From Malania oleifera (taxonomy: Eukaryota > Streptophyta > Magnoliopsida > Santalales > Ximeniaceae): a stretch of 64,000 nt of DNA. Under the pieces are notes generated by a model. It saw only the letters and a program-made list of their open reading frames with translations. It was not told the DNA's origin and did not search any database. The number at the start of each line of letters is the position of its first letter. Positions within the stretch are counted from its first letter, which is position 1. Shown piece by piece: positions 15,601 through 27,600 of this stretch. Position numbers and translations under genes: made by a program. The stretch spans positions 67,099,323 to 67,163,322 of the forward strand of contig NC_080419.1 of NCBI RefSeq assembly GCF_029873635.1, in the 5' to 3' direction.

Positions 15601-18600
15601 ATTGTTTCTTGGCAGCTAGGACAACAAAGAGTTGCAGTTTAATGTGAACAACAAAAAATTCCCGTGGAGAATTTTAAAGCAAATTGAGCACGATTATGCG
15701 CAAAATAAAGTGGTCAGATGCGTGTGGAGACGGTATGAACTTCAGTGCAGCGAGCAAGAATTTCTGCATGGCAAATACAGGGTTAGATTCCAGAGTGGCT
15801 AGGCTTCTGATAGAAGAGGGCGTGCAATGAAGACGGAGTGGAGTGGACCAGATCACTTGACCATTGTGTTGGATTTGGGCCACATCTTGATCCTGCAGAG
15901 TTTACTTAGTGGGTGGGCCCATAATCGTGTTAACGAGGCCCGAATTAAATTTTCAACATAGAAGGCTTGTGAGTTTCATAGAAGCCCAATATTGTCATAG
16001 GTAATTTGTTCAGGGGATTCCCTGAAAGGCCTAGAATACGAATTATTTGGGAGTGACTAGGAGTTGCAGACAGGGTTCATAAAACGCAACAAAGGAGGAG
16101 CAAGAGGCATGCCCAGTGTAGAATTTGGAAACCGGTAGGGTTTTGATTATTCATAAAAGGGAAATTGTGCGTGGTGAAGGGACGGCTGATGGCCTTTTTC
16201 CCCTCAAACAAAAAGGAATTGTGCCAAGGGATCTCTCAAGGGTTTTCCTAATGGATCTACTGGAGGGGATATGAGAAGTGGTCATGGTGCAGGAGACTTC
16301 AGACATCAGTAGCTGGCAGCGGGTGATTGTGGGACTACCTGTCCACCAGGAGAATGCTGAGAAATATTTGTGTGTGCAAGGGATCAAGGGTTTGAGTGTA
16401 GCTGTAAAGCATAAAGTAATTAATCATATGCTCGAGTAAAGGAGAAGAAGAATCTCTAGTTGCTCGGAAGGATTGTGAAGGGGCTGAATCCACCAAGGCC
16501 TATAATTTGTCAGGGGAGTAAATTTTTAAAAAGAATAATGGAGGGAAGTTATTACATTGAAGAAGGTTTGAATGTTTCAAAGGAGAGTTCAGCAAAGGGC
16601 ACTAAGAGAGATAGGGGCAAGGAAATTAAAAATTGGGGTTATGTGTTTGATATCAATAGCAAATTCCATAGTGATTTTGTTTGTGATGGTGGATTATTAT
16701 TGGATGAGTTTCGGCAACAATTTGGTTTTTCCTTGGAATCTTCTAAAGTTTAGGGGAGTATTCATATGTTTAATAATAAGAGCATGGATAAAAAGCAGCA
16801 AGTTGGGAACAGTACTTTGCCTACCCCATCTATTCTGGGAAGAGATTAATGAAAAGGATTTAGAAGCTGCACAATTCTTGGATAAAATGGGGTTGTGGTT
16901 TTCTGATCCAGCAGTCAAGAAGTTGGATTGGACGATAGGAAGAGACAGGTGAAATGGGGCCAGCAGGACTTAGCAAACTTCCAGTGTCCAACTAATTGTG
17001 ATGGAAAGGATTTTCTTAATTAGTTTTTCATTAGTTTTTTTTTTTTTTTTGTCCTGTTTTTTGGTTTTTTTTTTTGTTTTATATTGTATTTTTTTACTTT
17101 TTGCTCTTTTGAGGATTGTTTCTCTTTCATCATTAGAAACAAGTAAAAAGCACGAAGGGGTGTAGCCCACATACAAAAAGAGTCAAAAAGTTACTTGTAA
17201 CACATGGTGTTTGTTAGATTAGCACTTTGCCGAAAGCTTTGTGGGCCAACAATGAATATCAAGCTTTAACACTCCCCCGCACGTGCAGCCCGACAGCACG
17301 TGGAGAGATAAACACATGGTAGATAACACCCATTACAGGGAACACAATAATTTTTTTTTAACCACACAATAAATGCACGCAACAAGACTAGAATCTAGGG
17401 CCTCCTAGTAAATAGCTCTGATACCATGTTAGATTACCACTTTACCTGAAAGCTTAAGCTGTTAGGTTATGGCCAACAATGAATATCAAGCTTTAACAGT
17501 GTCAAAAAAGTCAAGAACACTACGGTAGTCGATCCTGCACAATCCGTTATGCCAATTAGTTATAGCAGTGAGGCACTGTTGCCTCAAGAGTGGAAAGGCC
17601 AAATCCTAGAGATATCTGATCCAAGAACAATGGAAATGAATATGGTTCATTGTCTCAACATCTTTGTTGCTGCAGATGAGGAGGCCTTTAAAGGCTCTCT
17701 CTCTCCTGATAATATGCATACTTTGTTTTGATTGTTCAGAATCTGTTTCACATCTTTTCTTGCATTGCAATTCTGCATGGAAGGTTTGGAACAAGCTATT
17801 CAATTATTTTGGAAAAAGCTGGGATTGTCCTAGAACAGTGGAAGAGTACTCGGAAATATCTTTTGTAGAGTTTGGGAGGAAGAAGGAAGGAATAGCATTA
17901 TGGAATTGTGCTTTATTTGCAGTGTTCTGGTATCTGTGTAAGCAATGTAACTTGCATATTTTTCCAGGGAAGAAGTTACCATATTAGTTGGAGTGGGAAA
18001 AGATTCTTTGTATGGCTTCTTTATGGTGTGTGGGCAATGGAAATTTCAAGCGGATGTGTAATTCAGATGTTCAGCATGATTGGCAGTCTCTTCTTAGGGC
18101 ATGCTGATTTTCACTACTGTCTCTTATTTTGTGTTTTTATTTTTTTTGTTTTTCCCGGGAATTCCAATATTTCGTAAAGGATATGTCTTCTCTCTTGATT
18201 GTACATTCTTTCTATATCTAATGAATTTCCTTTTCTATCATAAAAATCAAGGGCAGTCCCCTTTTCCACGAGTTGCTTATTGTGAGAATTTTTCAATTGG
18301 AAAATTGCCACCCATGCCAAAAAAGCAATTAGCTTCCAAGGGAACTCTGCCGATTACTGCTGGAGCTATGAGTTTCCTGTAATAGGGTTTCACAGTAAAG
18401 CTGCCACCATTGTCCAGGGTCCACTTTGGCTCATCAGAGAGGTTTCAGAAACAAACTTTGTCTAGGCAGCCAAAGAAAATCTCAAAGCTCTGAATTTCCC
18501 AATTGTGAGCATTTGTCACAATTGGGATGTCCCATATGGTCCCATTGGCTGAAAGGTAAAGGTGGCTGCTCATAAGTGCATCTTTGCGGCTGGCCAAACC

Positions 18601-21600
18601 AAAAAAGGTTGAAAAGCTTGTTGATGTAGGACAAGAAGCAAGACCTTGGGAAGAGCCAAGTTGGAGAATAATTAAGAAGAATTGGGTCAAGAGATTGTTG
18701 GGTTTCATTTGTAGTTCATTGTGTGTTTAGTTTAATTAGTACAGTATTATGTGTATTTTGGGGGCTTGTTTGAAGTATTTGTGTATTCTAGGGGTCTATT
18801 TGTAATGTGATTTAGTTTTAGGGGCTTATGTGTATTTTTCGTACAAAGAGGCTTTCTTATAAATAGTGTGTGAAATCCATGTTGTAGCAGTTGATGAATT
18901 TGAATTGAATTGAACATGAGTTTCCCATTTGTATCTCCTCTCTCCTCCCTTCCCCTTCCCCTTCCCCTTCCTCTCTCTCTTCTAACTTCTCCATGGCTGC
19001 AGGACCTCGATGTTGCCCCTGCATCATTTGGTATCAAACCCAACCACAATCGCCATTCTTCCATTTCAATCCACCCATTCTCCCTCACTCTTCCCCTCTT
19101 CTCTTCTTCTTTCTTTTCTCTGTTCTGATCTCCAGTTCTTCAAAATCCCTATCCTCCTGCACCTTTCTCATCACACCACCAACACCATGTAATTCCCATT
19201 CCTTGATCTCCCTTCGCCCCAAAAATCATTTCTAGAAAGTCATCACTGACTTATGCACCCCACACTCCAGCAACCTGGTCTTAAATTTCCATGAAATTGT
19301 CAAAATTTCCGATTTCTGTCACCCTCGAAATTGAAATGGCAGTTGATTTCCGTTTTACATAATTTCCATCAAAATTTCAACAAATCATCTGAAATATATC
19401 AGAATCTAGGAATTTTAGTGAAACTTGTCAAAATTTTAACTATAGAACGAAATTTCCTCAGAATTCAATTGAGGGATTTACGAGCAAAGTGAAATTTCAT
19501 TCTTAATTTATTCTACTTTTTTATTGAAACAAAAAAATTACTACAAGAGCTTTTGAAATTGTATGAAAAAATAAACTTACAACAACATTTTTTATTTGAC
19601 CATTCATGTCTAAATTATCATTATTTGTATAATAAATAATATTAAAATGATTTAGGAATTTAATTTGTATTAACCGAATATGTTTAATGTACATTATCTT
19701 ACAAATATGTTTGATACCCGAGTTATAGTAGAACTTTTCAACCTCGTACACAACATAGATGTATTTAACTTGTAATATATTTGTCCTAAAACTTATATTA
19801 TTACGTCTACTAACCATTTCTAAAGTTTCATAAAAGAATTCCACACTTTACTACTGATTTCCATTATTTTTTCAAATCGAAATCGGAATTGACATCAAAA
19901 TCGAAAATTCTGTTGAAATTTCCATACTTTTGGAGCTTCAAAATTTGAATCGAAATCGAAATTTAAGAGACCTTGGCAGCAACGCACATGTGGATTCTTT
20001 TTCCCCTGTCCTGCAACTTGCAAACTCATGAGAATTTGGTTTCCAGCCTCAAGAATTTGGGTTTTTCCTCTGATATTTTTGGCTGCAGCATGAAATCTTG
20101 GTTTTGGACATGATATTTTGCAAGCAAGTAATATTTTTGATTTAAAAGACTATAGATTTGATTGCCAACCCAAACAATCAGACCAAATTGCTGTCATTTG
20201 CAGCATTTGTAAGTGGTTTTCTAACGCTTTGTCTTACTTGAAGATTGTTCTTAAGAAATTGAGAGTAAAGTTTGTGGTTTGCATGATTAAATTGAGAATT
20301 GTGGGCAATCGTGTTAAGGGCTTTTGGTGATACATAGTTTTAGTATATGTAAGTATAAATCCAGCAATATGGTGACAAATTATTGGACAAAGGAATGCCA
20401 TTTATCATTCCTTGGGCACAATTTCAAGCTTTTCCACACCTTTTCTTAAGTATAGAGGAAATATTTGCAAAATCATCATTGATGGATGATGCCCTATGGA
20501 TATGGTTTCTAGAAATGGAGTCACTTGAATGCAACTTCATCTAGAACCTCACCTAGAGCCTTATAAGATATCTTGGATTGATAACATACCATACATGTTT
20601 GTGAAAAATGTTTAGTTCCTATCAAGTGGGTGACTATTTTAACAATGTTTGTTTGATATCATATCGATAAAGATTGGCCATACACTCCTTGGTTCTCCTT
20701 GGTTGAATGATTTGGGTGTGACTCAAGGACATGAGAACACATATGTCTTCCATTATAATGGAAATAAAATCATTTTGAAGTCTATTTTACCAACCAACTA
20801 GGACAAAGAATCTGAGATAATTGATCATGTCAAAGTTACACAACTTGAAGAAACTACAAGTAAGGCAATGAATGTGTTTAAAGACATTGAAAGTCTGAAC
20901 ATTTCTATTGTGGAGTTTGTCATCTCCAATGAGTTCATTGATGGATAATTCTCAAGTCAAGTCTATGGTGCTGCCAACAAAACATGGTTTCTTGTCTCAT
21001 TCAAGCGCTAGCTTTCAAAGAGTCCAAGTTTGCTTCTCCCTTTAGATCCTCCAACATTTTAAAATTCAAGGCCATTTTTTTCTGACTGTGGGAGAGTTGA
21101 CGTATGACAAGAAGCGAGACCCTAGGAAGAGTCATGTTGGAGAATAATTAAGAAGAATTGGACTAGGGGATTGTGAGTTTAATTTGTAGTTTACTATATG
21201 TTTAGTTTAATTAGTATAGTATTATGTGTATTTTGGGGGCTTGTTTGTAGTATGTGTGGGGTATGTTTGTAATGTAATTTAGTTTTAGGGGTTATGCATA
21301 ATTTTCATATGAACAGACTTTCTTATAGTCTGTGAAAGCCATGTTGTAGCAGTTGATGAATTTGAACTGAATTGAACACGAGCTTCCCCCTTGTATCTCC
21401 CCTCCCCTCCCCTTCCTCTCTTACAATTTCTCCATGGCTGCAGAACCTTGTTGCTGGCATTGCAGCCCTGCATCACTTGTGCTAAGAGAAGAGTGACCAC
21501 ACCGCATAGTCACGCCAAAAGAAAATGTTTTTTTTTTGTAACAAAAGAAATATAATAGAGAAAAAGATGAATTACAGGCTAACGGAGGAAAAAAAGCACT

Positions 21601-24600
21601 CAAAAGAGCCATAAAACTAAAAACTGAAACACAAAACAAAAGAAAAGAAAAAAACATAATGAAAAAAAAAAAAAATCTAATTAAGAAAACCCCCTTTTAG
21701 AACCTTTCCATCATAATTTTGTACACACAAGTTGTCCCTTTTTCACCTCTCTTCCCATCATCCAAAAGAATTTCTTGACCTCCAGGATCTAACAACCACA
21801 AACCCATCTTATCCAATATTTCTTGATCTCCGTCATTCTCATTAATCTTCTCCACAGTAGAGACGAGGCTAGGCAAAATACCATCCCCAACTTGCCCCCT
21901 AAGCTGCTGCTTATTAGCCATATTATTATCCTCAAAATTACGAATTCCTGCTAAACCATTGAGCTGAGTCGCTGACGCATGGAAAATATCAACAGCAACA
22001 TTGGAAGAATCTGAAACATAACCAAATTGTTCCTGAAACTCATCCAATAGTAATCCATCATCACAAGAAAATTCACAATCAAATTCCCTCCACCCCCAAT
22101 TTTTAATTTCCTTTTCCAGTCTCCTTTACTGCCCTTCTTTGCCGGACTCTGCTTTGAATCCATATTTCTTTTTAAAAAATTACTCCCTCAACGAGAATAG
22201 ACATGGGCTTAACCACTTCATGACCCTTCCGAGCAAACACAGACTCATCCTCTCCGTTAACTTCCAGAACAACAGTCTGTACCTTCTGCTTCACTCCATT
22301 CTCTTTCCATCAACCAGAGACTCATCCTCCCCATTAAGTTCCACATCGCCAGTCTGTGCTTTCAGCTTTGCTCCTCCATTCAAACCCTTACCCCCTTGGA
22401 CACACAACTCATTTGCAGAAATCAGCCCTTTCTGATCCCTTTGGGTAGTCTGACAATCAGCAGCATCCAATGGTTGAAATCTGGAAACTCCCACAGATGA
22501 ACACTTTCCTTTCCTCTTACAGTTGAGCCATTTGATAGACCCCTGAAAGATCCCTTATCACAGTTCACTTTTGTCTAGCGAGAATGGACAACTGAACTCC
22601 CCAATCTACCCTTTTTCACCTGCACAACTTTTTTATAGAAAAAGAAAATTATATGAATGATAGAAGAATTTACAAGAGGGAGAATGGGCCATCTCCCAAA
22701 GAAAATCTGGACCAAACCAGATAAAGCAATTAAAACCAACAGAAAAGGGAGAAAATCAACAAGCCAACACATTCCTTGAATCTCTTTGAATCTCCAGGAA
22801 ACTATTTCCTCTGAAAATCCCAAATTGAACGCACCACAGTGATGCTAAATACTGGATCTTATCCCAGACCAGCTCCCAAATTAATTTTTGCCCCGAAAAA
22901 ATCCCTGCATTACGTTCCATCCATATCCCCCTTAAGACTGCAAATAAGCCGCACCTCCATAAGTTGTCTATCCTTCCTTTTACCAAATTCTGTAAAAGAA
23001 ATGGCTAGTAAATCTTCCACCAATACAGGGCATACCCAACTCTCCCCGATAATACCAAACAGCTCTTTCCAAATCCTGCACAACTTCCCTTCTGGCAAGA
23101 CTCAAAGACCTACCAACTACCACATCCCTACACTGCACATACCCTTTACTGGTCTTCCCCAGTTGCAATGAATCAGCCTTAATAGAGAAGCACAAAGCCC
23201 ATCCTACATTTGAAGGAACTCTTAAACTCAAATCACTAAAATTGCCTCAGAAACAATTTTTCAAGAATGGGATTACATGATATAGGTTTGATATGTTTAT
23301 GGGTCAGCCCAATATGACTGTGGGCTAGCCCACGATTCCTAGTAGTAGTAAGGCCCATTCTTGAAAAATTGTTTCTGAGCCAATTTTAGCGATTTGAGTT
23401 TAAGAGTATGGCTCAAACGTAAAGTAATATCAATCATTCCACACCCAGCCCACCCCCAACTCACACCAATATTGGGCTCTATTACTCCTATCATCTTCAT
23501 CCCATGATCCCCAGCTGCCTCAAAAGCCCATAGAACATTCAGCTGCCACCCCTCCACAATGCAGCAGCACAGACCCACCGCAGTTGTCACATTATAACTA
23601 ATCTTTACGAAGTACTGGTTCAGTCTTTCTTGATAACATCTTCAAACTCAGGCAAGCAACACAATCACAAGACTGACCAACGATTGTATCTTAATAGTTA
23701 CTCTTGAAACATACCAACTGTGACATCTCCATGCATCTTTGCCAACCCATTCTACCCAAACCTCCAGGAATACCCCTTATTCAACAATCTTAACCCCACC
23801 TCCACCAAATACTTGCCTTTCTTATTCGCCTTTATCATGACCCAAAATTGAACCTTGCTGAACTCTCTATTATGAACAAATTGGTTCAGATCTAACAACC
23901 AAAGACAAACAGTCACATACCAATAGTGCTGCTGAAATTGTGAATCTGACACTAATTCCTGAACTGAGATTTCTCTTCCAAAAGAACAAAACCCCTTCCC
24001 CAATTTTTTCCCAAATACAGATTGGAATATTTCTTTTCAATCTACGGAGACCAAGGGGGGCTCTCCTCCATATCTAACTGTTTAAACCAATCAAGGGAGG
24101 AAGAGGGAATCAAAAAAAAGGGCAAGAATTATAACAAGAGTAGAGAGCAGTAGAGACCTTAGTGTCCCCGTTTCCCATGTCAAATTTGATAAACAAAAAA
24201 TTCCAAATGCATTTCCAAACTCCAACGCCATACGGTTCTCTAACTTCTGTAGAAGGCAAACCATTATGATCAAGACCATATTTTGAAGCTATGGTCTTTC
24301 TCCAAAACTGATCTTGCTCATTCATGAATCTCCACAGCCAATTCCCAATGAGGGCTTTTTTGAAGGAAGTGAAGGACTTGAGCCCTAAACAACCCCCCTT
24401 CCCCACCAATTTCATAGGTTGCTTGACAACCCCATTTGACAAGATGGCATTTGAGGTTTGAACTCCTCTCCCCCATTTCCCCAAAGAAATCTCCTCTGAA
24501 TATCCTCCAACTTCTATTGGTGATCTTTTGTCCTCATTTAGCTTGTAATATCTTTTCTTCTCTCTTAATATATTCCTCTTGTTATCAAAAAAAAAAAAAA

Positions 24601-27600
24601 TCACTCATAAATCAACATTTATAAATAAATTTAGAAGATGGAAGAACCTACCTGATCTTCAACCTTCATGTGCTTTGAGAATAGCTTTGCAGCAGGACAT
24701 TCTTTGGTCAATGGCCGGAACCCCCTGAAACAACACATCAAACTGAAAATGATGAATTTTCTCATAGAAAAACACAAAAGTGAAAGCAACACCAGGCGAA
24801 ACATGCCACTTGTCCTGACATTATTACAAATTCACGATATGATGCATGATTTGCCAATATGATTCCACACAGGATCATATACCTTGTAATTCAAGTGAAA
24901 TGAAAATTCCCACAAACCTGAGTAGCTCCAATGATCTTGAAGCAGATGCACTAATAATAAGAATGACTGGACTCCCAGACTCAATTTTTCCTTCCAAGAG
25001 CTGCCCATTGCAAAGAACTTCCTTCCATAACTGTCCAAAAGCCGCCTTCATATGTTTACCTATGTTACTAGCATCTTGATCCAGGCATTGAGACAGCTCC
25101 AGAATGCATGTATCTACATATTTCAACAAAACATTTAACCAAGTACCTACTTCATTCTTCAATATAGTGCATATATGCATATAATTGTACGAGTAAATTT
25201 TTTTAATACTAGGGTAAACCAAGCACCTAGCAATAGCATCAAGATCCAACAGTAAAGCATCAGGTGAGCAAGGTATTCAGAGGATCTAAGAGCAAAAATT
25301 CTTTTCTGTAGACAAGATATTTCTCCTTTTCATCTTTTCATAAAAATTGGCATTCATCTATACTCTATATAAAATAAGGAATAACATAGTTACATACATC
25401 ATTTGTTGGACAAAAATATTCATTTTGGCTTTTTTTTAAAACATCTATCCCTCGTATAAATATGTGGTTAAATTATTTTGTGAAAAGAATATTCTAATAT
25501 TTTAGAAGTAAAATAAAATATTCTCAACAGTAATTAAATTCAACCAAATTAGATTAAAAAAAAAAGCATCTAAAATGCTTATTTTCTTAGATGAGTTTAG
25601 ACTTGAACCTGGAGAATTTAGCGAAAGAGTTATTACAATGCATTACAGTACAAATTTAAGTTATTTTATTCACAAAAAATTATAATTAAAAAGGAACACT
25701 AAAATTTTGATTTTAACAAAAAACTACAATAAATTTGTCAATGCTTTCAGTGAAAAAATACTCAGAATTTTTACAAATTTTATATAAAAAAAAAAATGAA
25801 GATGCCAATTTGTATTAGATTTTTCTATATAAATCAATATTTAACATTCAACATGTATATATCAATAGAATTTGTCATGTCCCCCATATTCGTATTGTTT
25901 TGCAACTCCGTATCATGTTCATGTTTGTATTGTATGGTTGCAAAGACAATATAAATTACTATATATAACTTCCAGAACTAATACTAAAATTTACTACACT
26001 GTATTATCAATTTATTCGAAGAAAAATCTAAATATTATTAGAAATTATCTAAATATATCACTTAAGATTATTCACTTGCAATCGTGGGTAACACATGACA
26101 TTGTCACTAGTTCCTTAAAAAAAATATTTTACAATCACCTAAGATTCAGTCATTGCAATGTCACCACATACATAATAAAACATTTCTGTGTACAGAAATG
26201 AATATTGACAGTGACATATATGGTTAGCCCACAGAATTTTAGTTCGCTACAAAAACATATGCATCTTCACCTCCTAAAGATAATGAGGATAAAAATAGAT
26301 AAATAGACAAAAGAGTCAGCTAATGTAGATAAAAGCAGAAAGCCAACCTCTGAACAAAACTGTGATAACAACATTCTACTTGGAATTATAAAAACCAAAG
26401 GAGAACAATATAGGGAGAAGATAGGGATGTACTACTCACTCATATCAAGTACTCTTTTGAAGACAATGAAGAGAGAAGGATAATGCAAAAATCAAGTTAT
26501 GACCATGGTTATCAAAATCTCGATCCAGATCATGTGATTTTATAATCCTACGATCCAAACTTGCATAATCGATCCGGATCTTAAGTAGAATCTTAATAGA
26601 GTAGGATCCAAGTAGGATCTTATCTAGAACCTTAGGATCTTAGGATCCCAATCCTACCGATCCTACTTTTGCAATGAAATATGATTTTTCCTATTTTTAG
26701 GATTTTAACGAAAAAGGCCCAATATATAATTTTTTAATGGCCCAAACATTTTACTTTTGCAATAGGCACAAAATATGGTCTAGTTGGCTAAATGCATCGA
26801 ATTAGAGCAATGTAACAAGCATGTTCTGGGATTTGTTCAATCCAAGTCAAGAGCACAGCTGAGCACCTCTCTTCCTTCAAAATGGAAAGCTCTCTAAGAG
26901 CTTAGAGTTATTGATAGACAGATCCTAGTTGTCTATCAGTAGGCTTGGACTGTTCCTTCTTCCAGCAACAGTAAAGGTTAGCTGATAGACTTGAGATCGG
27001 CAGAGAGCTTCAACAAATAGGGAGTAGCACAGTCAGGCTGAGAGCATAAAGTTGCACGCCTGTAGCAGTTATGTGTTATCTTTGTAGTTTTTTATTTTTT
27101 TTTTTTTACTTTCTTCCTTTTTTTTCCCCTCTTATTATTGACAAGCCAGAGACCTATCTTTTTTCCCAAAGCAAAGAGCATATAGTTTTCTTTTTCCTCT
27201 TCTTTTCTTTGCGACTAATAAAGGTTCTTCCTCTTCCTTCTTTTTTTCCTTCTTCATCTTATGGTCTGATGACAAAACCACGGAAACTGAGAAAATTACA
27301 TCAGTTCATCGAATTAAGATTAGCAATTTATTCTTCCTTCTTCTCTTCATTGTTTTGCTTTTCTTTTTATTTATGATTATTAAATAAATAAGCTAGCAAC
27401 AATCTGCCCTTTGCAGTTCAGGCCATTTAGATTTTTTTGTTTAGGTTCAAAATTGTTGAAGGAAAAACCTGCTAGCTGCTAGCTAGCAAGCTAGCTACAT
27501 TCCTGAAATTTGTTTTAATTTCTTAAATTTACTACTAAGTTTTTAGGATTATTTTAGTCAGAGTTGTCATAAATTGCCAATATATAAATTTTTAATTTAT

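Larger units (their letters stand above)
18622..21475 (+). mobile_element. Ty3/gypsy deletion derivative with both LTRs and TSD
   Basis: 2,854 bp, inserted in the inverted L1 segment. The LTRs (18622-19026, 21098-21475) begin TGATG/TGACG and end CATCA. Exact 5-bp duplications CTTGT lie at 18617-18621 and 21476-21480. A primer-site-like TTTGGTATCAAACC follows the 5' LTR and a purine-rich GTGGGAGAG precedes the 3' LTR. Inside, only a scrap of protease-RT linker remains, so it cannot move alone. Confidence 0.88.
21526..24164 (-). mobile_element. Nested minus-strand L1 carrying ORF1, inserted in the older L1
   Basis: Ends at its 3' A-run (T-run 21526-21535 on the plus strand) and interrupts the ORF2 that continues at 21525. 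Minus-strand order: an ORF1 N-terminal region (23752-24003, VQFWVMIKANKKGKYLVEVG), an inserted L1 3' fragment (22628-23271), ORF1 middle and C-terminus (22560-21697), then a T-rich tail. The 5' boundary near 24164 is inferred from where the outer ORF2 stops matching. Confidence 0.5.
18251..24600 (+). mobile_element. 5'-inverted (twin-primed) L1 with later insertions
   Basis: The ORF2 segment is on the minus strand (24505-24165 continuing at 21525-21476 and 18621-18251). The 3' end is on the plus strand (24505-24600, ending in A14). The minus pieces read GLKSFTSFKKALIGNWLWRF, then after the insertions FFGLASRKDALMSSHLYLSA and SDEPKWTLDNGGSFTVK. That is one continuous ORF2 order. An inverted 5' part plus a sense 3' end with poly(A) is the hallmark of twin priming. 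TCATAAAAATCAA at 18238-18250 and TCATAAATCAA at 24605-24615 are a plausible target duplication. Confidence 0.65.

Noticed and set aside
17415-17426. A tRNA gene suggested by GCTCTGATACCA
   Set aside because: Only a 12-nt primer-site complement of the TRIM is present. There is no cloverleaf.
18747-19235. Several overlapping ORFs of 60-113 codons on both strands
   Set aside because: They lie in the LTR and its CT/GA-rich edge. Low-complexity sequence opens all frames, and there is no protein signature.
27071-27376. A 101-codon Phe/Leu/Ser-rich ORF
   Set aside because: It derives from T- and CTT-rich sequence inside the hAT-like element, with no family resemblance.
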